A stretch of DNA of 23,355 nucleotides from a virus. The position numbers were made by a program, and so were the translations under genes. Every line of letters begins with the position of its first letter. The first letter of the stretch is position 1. The stretch spans positions 1 to 23,355 of IMG/VR virus record IMGVR_UViG_3300031227_010065; one strand, 5' to 3'. A model generated the notes under the pieces. It made no database searches. It saw only the letters and a list, made by a program, of their open reading frames with translations, and was not told where the DNA came from. Of the stretch, positions 15,019 through 21,519 are shown piece after piece.

Positions 15019-15202
15019 CCTCGCCTCCTGCTATGTGTCTCCTCCTATAAGCCTTCGACTTACATCCAGATCCGCAGTATTTCTTGTCCACGCGCCCGGA
15101 AACCGCCCGGCCGCAGACCGGGCAAGTCCGAGTGCCGACCGCCTTCTTCAGCGCCGCTACATCCGTTTCAAGCGCATCCACGCGCTCCACAACCTCGTTC
15201 AT
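15011..15202 (-). CDS. small coiled-coil plus zinc-finger protein
   Basis: The protein has 63 residues; ATG at 15202 follows GAGG. The first ~28 residues form an amphipathic helix or coiled coil (VVERVDALETDVAALKKAV). A finger CPVCGR-x9-YCGSGCKSKAYRRR follows, with four Cys and a basic tail resembling FCS-type or YacG-like treble-clef fingers. Likely a DNA- or RNA-binding accessory protein; exact role unknown. The stop overlaps the downstream start by 8 nt. Confidence 0.65.
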   Translation of the reverse strand: MNEVVERVDALETDVAALKKAVGTRTCPVCGRAVSGRVDKKYCGSGCKSKAYRRRHIAGGEDV

Positions 15203-15209
15203 CGTAACC

Positions 15210-15785
15210 TCACTGCATCGCCAGCATTGGCGTAGTCTCGGGTAGTTGTCCCACTTGATCTCCCCAGGCTTCCCAGCCGGCGACCCGGTGCCGCGCAAAC
15301 AGTTCGATCCGCGGCACATCGCCATACATCTTCTCGATTCGCTCCCGCACGACCGCCGGCTTCTCCGAGTGTTGCGATCGCGGATACATCACAAGCGACG
15401 GCACCATCTTGTTCTCGGGCGGCATCGATCCCTTGACCCCGAGCAGGCAGAGTTCGGCGTTGCTCGAAGTGTAGTAGCCAGGCCCGAATATCGGCAGTCC
15501 GTTCGGCCGCGTCTTCACCCAATGGAACGCAACGGTGCAGTAACGAAACCCCCACGCTTCGATCACGCGTATGCCGACATCCAGCCGCGGGCACGTCGTC
15601 CAGAGGAAAAGCGCACAGTTCTCGTCCGCGATCGACTGCACAAACTCTCCCATCCCGACGATCTCTTTATCGCGCATCAGCTTATAGTGCGCGCATGCCC
15701 CGCCGCCGAACCGAGTCCGTTTCCCGGACATCCGGCGGTTGTTATACCACCACGGCGGATCAGCGTAGATGATCTTGTGCTTCAT
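15210..15785 (-). CDS. MT-A70 family adenine methyltransferase
   Basis: This 191-residue enzyme has DPPW (9-12) inside IIYADPPWWYNN, the S-adenosylmethionine/adenine catalytic motif, then LFLWTTCPRLD, VIEAWGFRY, SSNAELCLLGVKG and HSEKPAVVRERIEKMYG followed by RIELFAR and GWEAWG. This is the full MT-A70 set seen in phage N6-adenine DNA methyltransferases. It would methylate adenine in phage DNA, probably protecting it from host restriction. ATG at 15785 overlaps the upstream gene by 26 nt. Substrate sequence and whether it acts on DNA or RNA are not visible. Confidence 0.9.
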   Translation of the reverse strand: MKHKIIYADPPWWYNNRRMSGKRTRFGGGACAHYKLMRDKEIVGMGEFVQSIADENCALFLWTTCPRLDVGIRVIEAWGFRYCTVAFHWVKTRPNGLPIFGPGYYTSSNAELCLLGVKGSMPPENKMVPSLVMYPRSQHSEKPAVVRERIEKMYGDVPRIELFARHRVAGWEAWGDQVGQLPETTPMLAMQ

Positions 15786-16191
15786 TGCGAAATCCAGTGT
15801 CCAGCAATCCGTTCAGTATCTCGAGTTCTATGTATTCTCTCCACTTGGACGCCAATTCTGAGGCCACCGCCATCAGAATGTGCTGCTCCTTTGCATCGAC
15901 ACAGGCATAATAGAGTGCTTTATGCAAATGATCTAATGCCGATGGCGGGGTTTCAAAACCATCATTATATTGCCGTTGCAGACTGCCTTGTGCGTACTCT
16001 ACCAGTTCCCGGTATCGCGCTAGTGGGCAATCGTTACTGCGCCTACACGATCTGCAAAACTCAGGGCCACCTATCAGTGATGATGGACCACGGGCCTGGT
16101 TGCATATCTCATTAGCAATATCCAGCCAATGCACTTCCACGCACCCACGCGAGATGAGAATGGTAGTGTCTTCCGGACATTCGTCACTCAT
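15760..16191 (-). CDS. hypothetical protein with CxxC-type cluster, AT-richer than neighbours
   Basis: This 143-residue protein is one I do not recognise. It holds FCRSCRRSNDCPLARY around residues 45-60 (C-x2-C-x5-C), which may bind metal, followed by an all-helical C-terminal half (ALDHLHKALYYACVDAKEQH, then ASELASKWREYIELEILNGL). The DNA is visibly richer in A and T than flanking genes, suggesting recent acquisition. ATG at 16191 overlaps the upstream stop. Confidence 0.65.
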   Translation of the reverse strand: MSDECPEDTTILISRGCVEVHWLDIANEICNQARGPSSLIGGPEFCRSCRRSNDCPLARYRELVEYAQGSLQRQYNDGFETPPSALDHLHKALYYACVDAKEQHILMAVASELASKWREYIELEILNGLLDTGFRNEAQDHLR

Positions 16192-16345
16192 CGGGTGTCT
16201 CCTCTGCCTCTTTCAGTGATCGTGAGTCCGGCGGCTTCCCGTTAGGCTCGTAGTGCGGGCAGTCCACATTACAGGTGTTAAATGCCGGTTGGCACGGGTA
16301 TGTATCGTCCGCATAGTGCGTGCAGCTCCGCTCACCCCAGCTCAT
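16184..16345 (-). CDS. 53-residue Cys-rich protein
   Basis: Starting at ATG 16345 within the end of the DUF5131 gene, it reads MSWGERSCTHYADDTYPCQP followed by NTCNVDCPHYEPNG. Four Cys and two His within 29 residues suggest a small zinc or metal-binding knuckle. The C-terminus is charged and probably disordered. Function unknown. The in-frame upstream Met codons lie deep inside the previous gene and are not used here. Confidence 0.5.
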   Translation of the reverse strand: MSWGERSCTHYADDTYPCQPAFNTCNVDCPHYEPNGKPPDSRSLKEAEETPDE

Positions 16346-17426
16346 CGGTTTCCACCTCCGGCCTTTCCCTGTGCTCGCGCCCGTCGAGGAGATGACCGGC
16401 GCGCTTCTTGCCGACGCGGTACATGTCATGCGGGTACTCGCCGACACGCTCGGGGTCGTTCACCACGAACGCAGAACCATCCCATCGCGTAAACGTGTGC
16501 CTCTGCTTACTGCCTCCATTGTTGGATATCATTCCGACGCCGCCGCCAGCGACCGGCATCCACTCCCCCCACTGCTTGAAAAAGAACGGCACGGACGCAT
16601 CTTGGCACTGATCTCTCAGGCTCCTCGCCCAGTCCGGGTGCATAGGTCGCGCGCCGGGGCCAGTTTCGCCGCCACAGATCACCCAGTCGAGGCGTTCATT
16701 GGCAGTCGCGAGGTAATCATCATCCTCGTGAACATCGCGCCCGCGCAACGCGTCGGTATACATGCAGCCGGGGAAATGATTCGGGTTGCGAATCTCGGTC
16801 AAATCAACCGGCCCCAACATCGGCTCTATCGAGACACCTCTGGTTACCGCCGGGGTATCCAGCAGGATCGGCACATTTTCGTTGACCTCTTTCTGGTTGC
16901 AGGCAGTGACCATCGGCACAACGTTTGGAAGCGGCCATTGCAGCACCATGCCTGACGGTATTGGATTGCCCATCTGCCGCGCAATCTGCTTTGCTCGCCC
17001 GTCGACATACCCGACCCGCTTCATGTGATCGCGTTGCCGCTCTGCTCGCTTCGTAAGCAGCAGGAATGTGTGTCGTGAGCAGAGCGCCGCGATAGCCAAC
17101 GCCCTATCAATGAAATCGTCCGGCACATCCTCGTGGAACAGATCGCCGGTCGGGGAGACAAACACCGTGCGCGGTTTGCGCCAACGCAGCGGCTTGTCCA
17201 GCTCGTCTTCGTTACAGCGCACCTCGCCCGTCCAGTTGTAGGTGTCGCCGTCACGCACGGCAAGTCCCGCGTAGTGCGGATGGTTCCTGAGCCGCGTGGC
17301 TGCCAGTTTCGCGGCAAAACACCTCTGGCAACCGGGACTGCATTTCGTGCAGCCCGTTACGACCGGCCAACCGACCCCTAGTGTTCCGTCTGGGTTCAAT
17401 ACCCACTCGATCTTGCTCTTGCTCAA
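16332..17426 (-). CDS. DUF5131 / phage Gp37-Gp68 family protein
   Basis: This 364-residue protein has a TTG start (TTGA overlap with the previous stop, AGGTG upstream). Family marks are SKIEW near the start, VTGCTKCSPGCQRCFA at ~23-38, TVFVSPTGDLFHEDVP, HTFLLLTKRAERQ, GVSIEPMLGPVDL, WVICGGETGPGARPMHPDW, and FFFKQWGEW. C29-x3-C33-x2-C36 has radical-SAM spacing; many relatives have Val in place of the second Cys, so the fit here is better than usual. Members are common in phages and linked to radical-SAM/photoproduct-lyase-like chemistry, but the reaction is not established. It sits among DNA methyltransferases, so a role in DNA modification is possible. Confidence 0.88.
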   Translation of the reverse strand: MSKSKIEWVLNPDGTLGVGWPVVTGCTKCSPGCQRCFAAKLAATRLRNHPHYAGLAVRDGDTYNWTGEVRCNEDELDKPLRWRKPRTVFVSPTGDLFHEDVPDDFIDRALAIAALCSRHTFLLLTKRAERQRDHMKRVGYVDGRAKQIARQMGNPIPSGMVLQWPLPNVVPMVTACNQKEVNENVPILLDTPAVTRGVSIEPMLGPVDLTEIRNPNHFPGCMYTDALRGRDVHEDDDYLATANERLDWVICGGETGPGARPMHPDWARSLRDQCQDASVPFFFKQWGEWMPVAGGGVGMISNNGGSKQRHTFTRWDGSAFVVNDPERVGEYPHDMYRVGKKRAGHLLDGREHRERPEVETDELG

Positions 17427-17902
17427 GTTTTCACCTCAAACTTCGGCAACAGTGCCAACATAGTCCCGCCCGACGGTAACCCATCCAGTTTCGGCCCGAT
17501 CTCCTCGCTGACCGTCAATCCGTTCGGCAACACACGATACGCCAGAAACTCATCGCCGAATGTCGCTATGCCCGACTCAACAGCTTCCAGCTTCGCCTTG
17601 ACCACGAGCGCGAGCGCCCGCCAGGATTGCTTACACGCTTGCTCCCACGCCTCTTGAGCGCCCTCGTCGGTTCGCTTCTTGCGCCTGGATGGTGTCCACT
17701 GGAACTTCTCCGCATTGGGGTCGGGCAGGGGAAGCACGAGCCGAAACGTGATGTCGCGGAACTCAAACTCGGTCGAAGCGCGATTGCCCTTCCGTCTGTA
17801 GGCAAACCCATCCTCCGGAGATCCGTATCTCTGCAATATCCTCTCGATCTCCGCCCGCGACTTGTCGACGCTCACTTCCGTGTCCGCTGCGTATCGACTC
17901 AA
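17423..17902 (-). CDS. conserved phage hypothetical protein (SRYAADT family)
   Basis: The protein has 159 residues from a TTG at 17902, which is preceded by GGAGGTGGGGG and yields a SRYAADTEVSVDKSRAEIER N-terminus. I recall this as the usual beginning of a phage-encoded family with VKAKLEAVESGI and EFLAYRVLPNGLTV, both present here. A middle stretch RLVLPLPDPNAEKF and WEQACKQSWRALALVVKAKL complete the pattern. Its function is not known; it commonly sits among small replication or nuclease-region genes. The ATG-like extension upstream of the TTG has no RBS. Stop overlaps the DUF5131 start. Confidence 0.75.
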   Translation of the reverse strand: MSRYAADTEVSVDKSRAEIERILQRYGSPEDGFAYRRKGNRASTEFEFRDITFRLVLPLPDPNAEKFQWTPSRRKKRTDEGAQEAWEQACKQSWRALALVVKAKLEAVESGIATFGDEFLAYRVLPNGLTVSEEIGPKLDGLPSGGTMLALLPKFEVKT

Positions 17903-17916
17903 ACCCCCACCTCCAT
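17903..17916 (-). repeat. copy 1 of 14-nt junction/RBS repeat
   Basis: On the minus strand ATGGAGGTGGGGGT precedes the TTG start of the SRYAADT gene. The same 14 bases precede the next upstream gene start (18468-18481). It supplies the ribosome site at two consecutive gene junctions. Confidence 0.7.
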
Positions 17917-18464
17917 CAGTAGTTCCGCACTTCCCAGATAATCGTGTTGCGATGCGGAAACACACCTACATCGCGGTCGAACACGGTGAACTCGATCACC
18001 GATCCGTCGTATTCACTCAGTAACGCCCGGATGTCGTCGTAGCTGCACGGGTCGCAATAATGCCGCATGATCTCTACCGACACAATGCCGGCAACAGTCC
18101 TGCCGCCCCTGGCCAACGACCGTCTCATCACATCCTGCACTGTCGAGTAGTGCAGCTCTACGCCTATTTCAGACCACTGCACCTCCGCGTTGATTACGGG
18201 CTGTATGCCGATAGGCATCGTGACCACACTGATCTGCGATTTGGCGCAGCCATAGGTGTTGTAGTTCGCGGCAACCAAAGCCTTGTGATAAGACAGGTGG
18301 TATTCCCAAGGCGCGTTCAGTTGCAGTCCGAAACGTAGCGAGTACTCCGCATCCTCATGCAGCTCATGTAGCCACTCTTCGTAACTCACCCATGGGAAAT
18401 GGTTGCCGAACTTGTCGGCACGCAAAAGTTCATACATCTGGCTCTTGTTGCGCACGACGGCCAT
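17916..18464 (-). CDS. hypothetical protein
   Basis: This 182-residue protein starts at an ATG overlapping the methyltransferase stop (TAATG) after GGAGGTGGGGG. I do not recognise the family. Notable segments are FPWVSYEEWLHELHEDAEYS, a Tyr-rich HLSYHKALVAANYNTYG, MRHYCDPCSYDDIRALL and a C-terminal VIEFTVFDRDVGVFPHRNT followed by IIWEVRNY, suggesting an alpha/beta fold with a closing beta strand. The CDPC motif could bind metal with the nearby His. No signal peptide or membrane segment. Its coupling to the methyltransferase may mean a related role. Confidence 0.7.
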   Translation of the reverse strand: MAVVRNKSQMYELLRADKFGNHFPWVSYEEWLHELHEDAEYSLRFGLQLNAPWEYHLSYHKALVAANYNTYGCAKSQISVVTMPIGIQPVINAEVQWSEIGVELHYSTVQDVMRRSLARGGRTVAGIVSVEIMRHYCDPCSYDDIRALLSEYDGSVIEFTVFDRDVGVFPHRNTIIWEVRNY

Positions 18465-19858
18465 TACACCCCCACCTCCATTGGCAACTTCACCTGCGAA
18501 ACGGCCTCTTCCAGCCTCGCGATGCTCATATCCAGATAGTCCCGGTTGATGTCGACCCCGATATACCTGCGACCCTCGTCGATCGCCACGAGCATCGTTT
18601 GTCCGCTCCCGTGGAACGGATCGATCACCACGCACGATCGGATCTTGTCAGTCTCGCACTTGCACGTCCGCTTCCAGTCGACAGTCTCGACTTCCCGCAT
18701 CCCCTCGAGCACACGAGCTTTCACATCGCTGGGGTTCTGCACTTTCGCGCCCACATAGTCCTTACGCCCCGAACCGTGATATGAAGCCGTCTTCCCGCCC
18801 CCGCAAGCCTTGCCCCAGGCAATCACCTTTCCGCCTTTCTCTACAACCCGTTCCAGGGGCGACTCGCACTCGAAGCAGCATCCCATCCAACTCGTGCCCG
18901 CCCGGATCGCCCGCCTCGGCACTTCCCGCGGGAACGTCGCGAAGTGATCTATCCACTCGTTCGAATCGCACAATGGGCAGACCCGCACCTTTTCGCCGTC
19001 GATGATCCTCGTTGGGATCTTGTGATACGCGCGCCCGACAAACAGCTTCCGGCAGTGCCCACAGAACGCATACTGCTCATATCCCGGCTTCAGAACCCAG
19101 TAGTTCCGCATGTTCCGGCCGGTTTCCGCGAAGTCGCAGTTGCTCATCCCGTGCTGTTTGAGTTTGAGATCATGCGTGCCGTTACGATACGCCGATCTGT
19201 CCCGCTTGCCCCAGTCTTGCGCGGACTCCATCACCGCATAGCGGTCGTAGTAGTAGTCTTTCGACTGCGCCAACAGATAGATCTTCTCGACTGCGTTCGT
19301 TGGTCGATCCTCGACGGATTCACACATCGGCACGCGTTTGCACCAGCTTATCTCGCTCCGGACCCACCAGCCGTTTTCCTGAAGGGCAATCGCGACCCGC
19401 GCGGGGATCATGCACATGTCCTTCGGTTTCAATCCCTCGATCGGCATCCGGTTCGGCTGCATCGTCGGGCCGACGGCCGCCGTCTTATACTTCACCCGCT
19501 TCGAGCTCGGTTCGTTGACCCCACGAAATCCAGCCCAGCGCTCGCCCTGTTCGCCTCCGCCCGGGCAGTCCCCGACTTTTCCCGCGCCCGTTGCATAAGT
19601 CTCACCGAGGTTCAGCCAGAACGTGCCTTCGGGTCGCAGGACCCGTCGCAACTCACCGAACACTCCCACCAGATTGCCGACAAACTCATCCGGGGTCTTC
19701 TCCAAACCGAGTTGACCGTCGGTCGAATAATCTCTCAAGCCCCAGTAGGGTGGGGATGTCACCGCGCAGTGCGCACATGCGTCCGGCAGCGCCGAAAGCA
19801 CCTCCCGCGCATCTCCGTGATAGAGCGTGACCCCATGTCCCTCGTAGTAAGGCGTCAT
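18464..19858 (-). CDS. beta-class DNA methyltransferase (N6-A or N4-C) with zinc ribbon
   Basis: The protein has 464 residues. The ATG overlaps the upstream stop as ATGA and gives the family-typical MTPYYEGHGVTLYHGDAREV start. Motif IV TSPPYWG is at 34-40. Motif I lies near the C-terminus (DPFHGSGQT at 413-421, GVDIN at 434-438), the permuted beta-class order. Between them, C266-x2-C269 and C294-x2-C297 form a zinc ribbon, then HFATFPREVPRR, and more Cys at 327, 328, 331, 352, 399 and 401. This middle block is the likely target-recognition region. The product would methylate the exocyclic amino group of A or C. The SPPY form is seen in both N4-C and N6-A enzymes, so the base is undecided. A longer frame to 20071 exists but reads like a shadow. 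Confidence 0.92.
   Translation of the reverse strand: MTPYYEGHGVTLYHGDAREVLSALPDACAHCAVTSPPYWGLRDYSTDGQLGLEKTPDEFVGNLVGVFGELRRVLRPEGTFWLNLGETYATGAGKVGDCPGGGEQGERWAGFRGVNEPSSKRVKYKTAAVGPTMQPNRMPIEGLKPKDMCMIPARVAIALQENGWWVRSEISWCKRVPMCESVEDRPTNAVEKIYLLAQSKDYYYDRYAVMESAQDWGKRDRSAYRNGTHDLKLKQHGMSNCDFAETGRNMRNYWVLKPGYEQYAFCGHCRKLFVGRAYHKIPTRIIDGEKVRVCPLCDSNEWIDHFATFPREVPRRAIRAGTSWMGCCFECESPLERVVEKGGKVIAWGKACGGGKTASYHGSGRKDYVGAKVQNPSDVKARVLEGMREVETVDWKRTCKCETDKIRSCVVIDPFHGSGQTMLVAIDEGRRYIGVDINRDYLDMSIARLEEAVSQVKLPMEVGV
18468..18481 (-). repeat. copy 2 of 14-nt junction/RBS repeat
   Basis: Exact copy of ATGGAGGTGGGGGT; here it also encodes the last residues of the beta-class methyltransferase (MEVG) and precedes the ATG at 18464. 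Confidence 0.7.
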
Positions 19859-20190
19859 TCGGCGCACTCGTGAATCCGTATATACGCGCATCCGTCTGGC
19901 ACCTTGAACTGAGTTGCGATTAGTCCCACCTTGAGCAGTTGTTCGGGCATCAGAACCTTGCCGGCGATATCCACAACACGCTTGGCTGAGGCATTGCGGC
20001 CTTTGTTCTTCACCGCATACTGCCAATCCTTGTCGGTCAGCGTCTTGGCGTGCTCGAGCGCATCGGGGCACAGCTCACTCCAATTGGCCTCGATCTCCTC
20101 GATCAAGGCCGCTACGGTCCCACATCTCGTGACAGCCTCTATATATGGCCTCACAATGTCCGTCTGGTGTCCGATCTTACTGGGCTTCAT
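19855..20190 (-). CDS. hypothetical protein behind a structured leader
   Basis: This 111-residue protein starts at ATG 20190 with GAGG 5 nt upstream; an in-frame GTG at 20196 overlaps that site and is rejected. It is predominantly helical (PYIEAVTRCGTVAALIEEIE, HAKTLTDKDWQYAVKNKG) and ends with two likely beta strands (LIATQFKVPDGCAYIRIHE). No family is recognised. It is translationally coupled to the methyltransferase (ATGA). Its ribosome site can be paired in a short stem, and a longer nested structure lies just upstream, so its expression may be controlled at the RNA level. Confidence 0.7.
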   Translation of the reverse strand: MKPSKIGHQTDIVRPYIEAVTRCGTVAALIEEIEANWSELCPDALEHAKTLTDKDWQYAVKNKGRNASAKRVVDIAGKVLMPEQLLKVGLIATQFKVPDGCAYIRIHECAE

Positions 20191-20196
20191 AAGCAC

Positions 20197-20300
20197 CTCG
20201 CTTTGGAAGTGCCGTCCGGAGCCTGATGAGTCCCGTGTCCTGCCTGGACTTGAAAGGAATCAGGAGGATATTAACGGGGAACCCCGGACGGCAAACCTAT
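20197..20300 (-). promoter_or_regulatory. structured intergenic RNA element, candidate cis-regulator
   Basis: This 104-nt gap contains nested complementarities: GCCGTCCGG (20211-20219) with CCGGACGGC (20284-20292), CCTGAT (20222-20227) with ATCAGG (20259-20264), and AGTCC (20229-20233) with GGACT (20246-20250). On the minus-strand RNA the outer stem is followed directly by GCACUU, which can pair with AGGUGC and cover the ribosome site of the downstream gene; the two stems share two bases, so they compete. No terminator U-run or promoter is seen. It may be a riboswitch-like or protein-binding leader. Confidence 0.5.
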
Positions 20301-21278
20301 CTATCGTCTTCCGTTGAATATGATCTTCGACCCGTCGCATCCGATCCGTATCGGCAACTCCGTAAGCTCCGCCAGTTCCTCCCGCACCGCCGCCCGTCTC
20401 TCCGGCGGGGCGACCACAAGAAAGAATCCGCCACCGCCCGCCCCTGTTATCTTGCCGCCAACGGCGCCCACACACATTGCACGATCATACATCTCGTCTA
20501 TCTGCGGGTTTGTGATCCCGCTTGCAAGCGTCTTCTTGTGCAACCACCCCGTCGCCAGGATGTGACCCAGATCCTCAACCCTGCCGGTCGCGAGCTCCCA
20601 GGCTGCCGCACGAGCCTGTTGCCGGATCGCCTTGAGTGCCGACATGTTCCCGCCGACCATCGCTCTCTGTTCGCCAAGTATGGACGCCGACTGACGGGTT
20701 ACGCCAGTATAGAACAGCATCAGGCTATCGCATAGATTCTGTTGTGCCGCTTGGTTCAGCTTGATGGGCTCAGTCTCTACCGTGCCGTTTCCGATAAACG
20801 TGAACGATCTCAACCCGCCGTAGGCCGCGATATACTGATCCTGTTTACCGATCGGCTTCCCGAGGATTTCTATCTCGATCTCACACGCTTCCCGCGCAAC
20901 CGCCTCGGTCGATACACTTATCCCCCTGTGTGCGTATAGGGCGTTCAGGAGCCCGACCGTGAGTGCGCTCGACGACCCCAGTCCGGAGCCCTCCGACGAG
21001 ATGTCGGCCAGCGTTACAATCTCGATCCCCTTGTCCACGCCAACCAATCGAAGAGCCTCGCGCACGAGATCATGCTGGATCTCGTCCACCTCATCGACAA
21101 TCTCGGTCTTCGTGTAGCTCACCCGGATCTTGTCGTCAAACCGTTCCTTGACAACCACGAAGACATACTTGTCGATCGCCGTCGAGACAACCATCCCGTG
21201 TGTTTCTCGGTAGAACTCCTTGAAATCCGTCCCGCCGCCGGCGAAACTGATCCGCAATGGGGTCTGAACTATAATCAC
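20301..21278 (-). CDS. hddA: GHMP-family sugar kinase (heptose-7-phosphate kinase-like)
   Basis: This 325-residue kinase has the GHMP layout: N-terminal TPLRISFAGGGTDF, ATP-binding motif 2 SEGSGLGSSSAL (95-106), the catalytic-region KQDQY at ~145-149, and motif 3 GGKITGAGGGGFF at ~274-286. TPLRISFAGGGTD and the KPIGKQDQYIAAYGG stretch are characteristic of D-glycero-D-manno-heptose 7-phosphate kinases (HddA) and related fucose/GDP-sugar kinases. It would phosphorylate the anomeric carbon of a sugar, feeding a nucleotidyltransferase. Start is GTG after AGAGG (8 nt). It lies 10 nt after the small membrane gene. Exact sugar unproven; gene symbol is by similarity. Confidence 0.9.
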   Translation of the reverse strand: MIIVQTPLRISFAGGGTDFKEFYRETHGMVVSTAIDKYVFVVVKERFDDKIRVSYTKTEIVDEVDEIQHDLVREALRLVGVDKGIEIVTLADISSEGSGLGSSSALTVGLLNALYAHRGISVSTEAVAREACEIEIEILGKPIGKQDQYIAAYGGLRSFTFIGNGTVETEPIKLNQAAQQNLCDSLMLFYTGVTRQSASILGEQRAMVGGNMSALKAIRQQARAAAWELATGRVEDLGHILATGWLHKKTLASGITNPQIDEMYDRAMCVGAVGGKITGAGGGGFFLVVAPPERRAAVREELAELTELPIRIGCDGSKIIFNGRR

Positions 21279-21288
21279 TACTAAACCT

Positions 21289-21519
21289 CTATGTCACATT
21301 CGACCCGCCAGTCGGCGGATTCTGCCCCTCGCTAGTGCCGTTGCCCCGCGGCTGATATCCGTACCGAGGCTCCATCGCGGCCGTTCCGCCAGTCGGCGGA
21401 TTATCTCTGTCTACAGTGCCAGTCGCCTCATAGCCGCCCCCTGTCGCGCGACACTTCGACCCCACCAGCACAACCAGCACAATGCCAACAACCACTCCCA
21501 CCACGAACCAATCAATCAT
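21289..21519 (-). CDS. small single-pass membrane protein with two NPPTGG repeats
   Basis: This 76-residue protein uses ATG 21519 (a TTG 3 nt upstream is possible) after GGCGGGG. Residues ~4-20 (WFVVGVVVGIVLVVLVG) are a transmembrane helix; the rest is a polar, Gly/Pro/Thr-rich, likely disordered tail carrying NPPTGG twice. No cleavable signal or lipobox is convincing. It overlaps the end of the C5 methyltransferase by 8 nt. It could be a small envelope or lysis-associated protein, but nothing in the sequence decides this. Confidence 0.6.
   Translation of the reverse strand: MIDWFVVGVVVGIVLVVLVGSKCRATGGGYEATGTVDRDNPPTGGTAAMEPRYGYQPRGNGTSEGQNPPTGGSNVT
21305..21321 (-). repeat. palindromic direct repeat, copy 1
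   Basis: CCGCCAGTCGGCGGATT occurs here and again at 21386-21402. Each copy encodes the NPPTGG motif and is itself a CCGCC/GGCGG hairpin, so the pair is a repeat of a palindrome inside a coding region. Confidence 0.7.
21386..21402 (-). repeat. palindromic direct repeat, copy 2
   Basis: Identical 17-nt copy of the element at 21305-21321, 64 nt away edge to edge, within the small membrane-protein gene. Confidence 0.7.

Noticed and set aside
18464-20071. Longer methyltransferase frame with 71 extra N-terminal residues
   Set aside because: The extension lies over the 111-residue gene, is Arg/Gln-rich shadow sequence, and the Met at 19858 gives the family-typical start with ATGA coupling.
20211-20292. 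Hammerhead-ribozyme-like words on the plus strand (CTGATGAGTCC, GGAC, GAAA)
   Set aside because: There are two extra bases between stem II and GAAA, no stem III or cleavage site fits, and the plus strand is antisense to all genes here.
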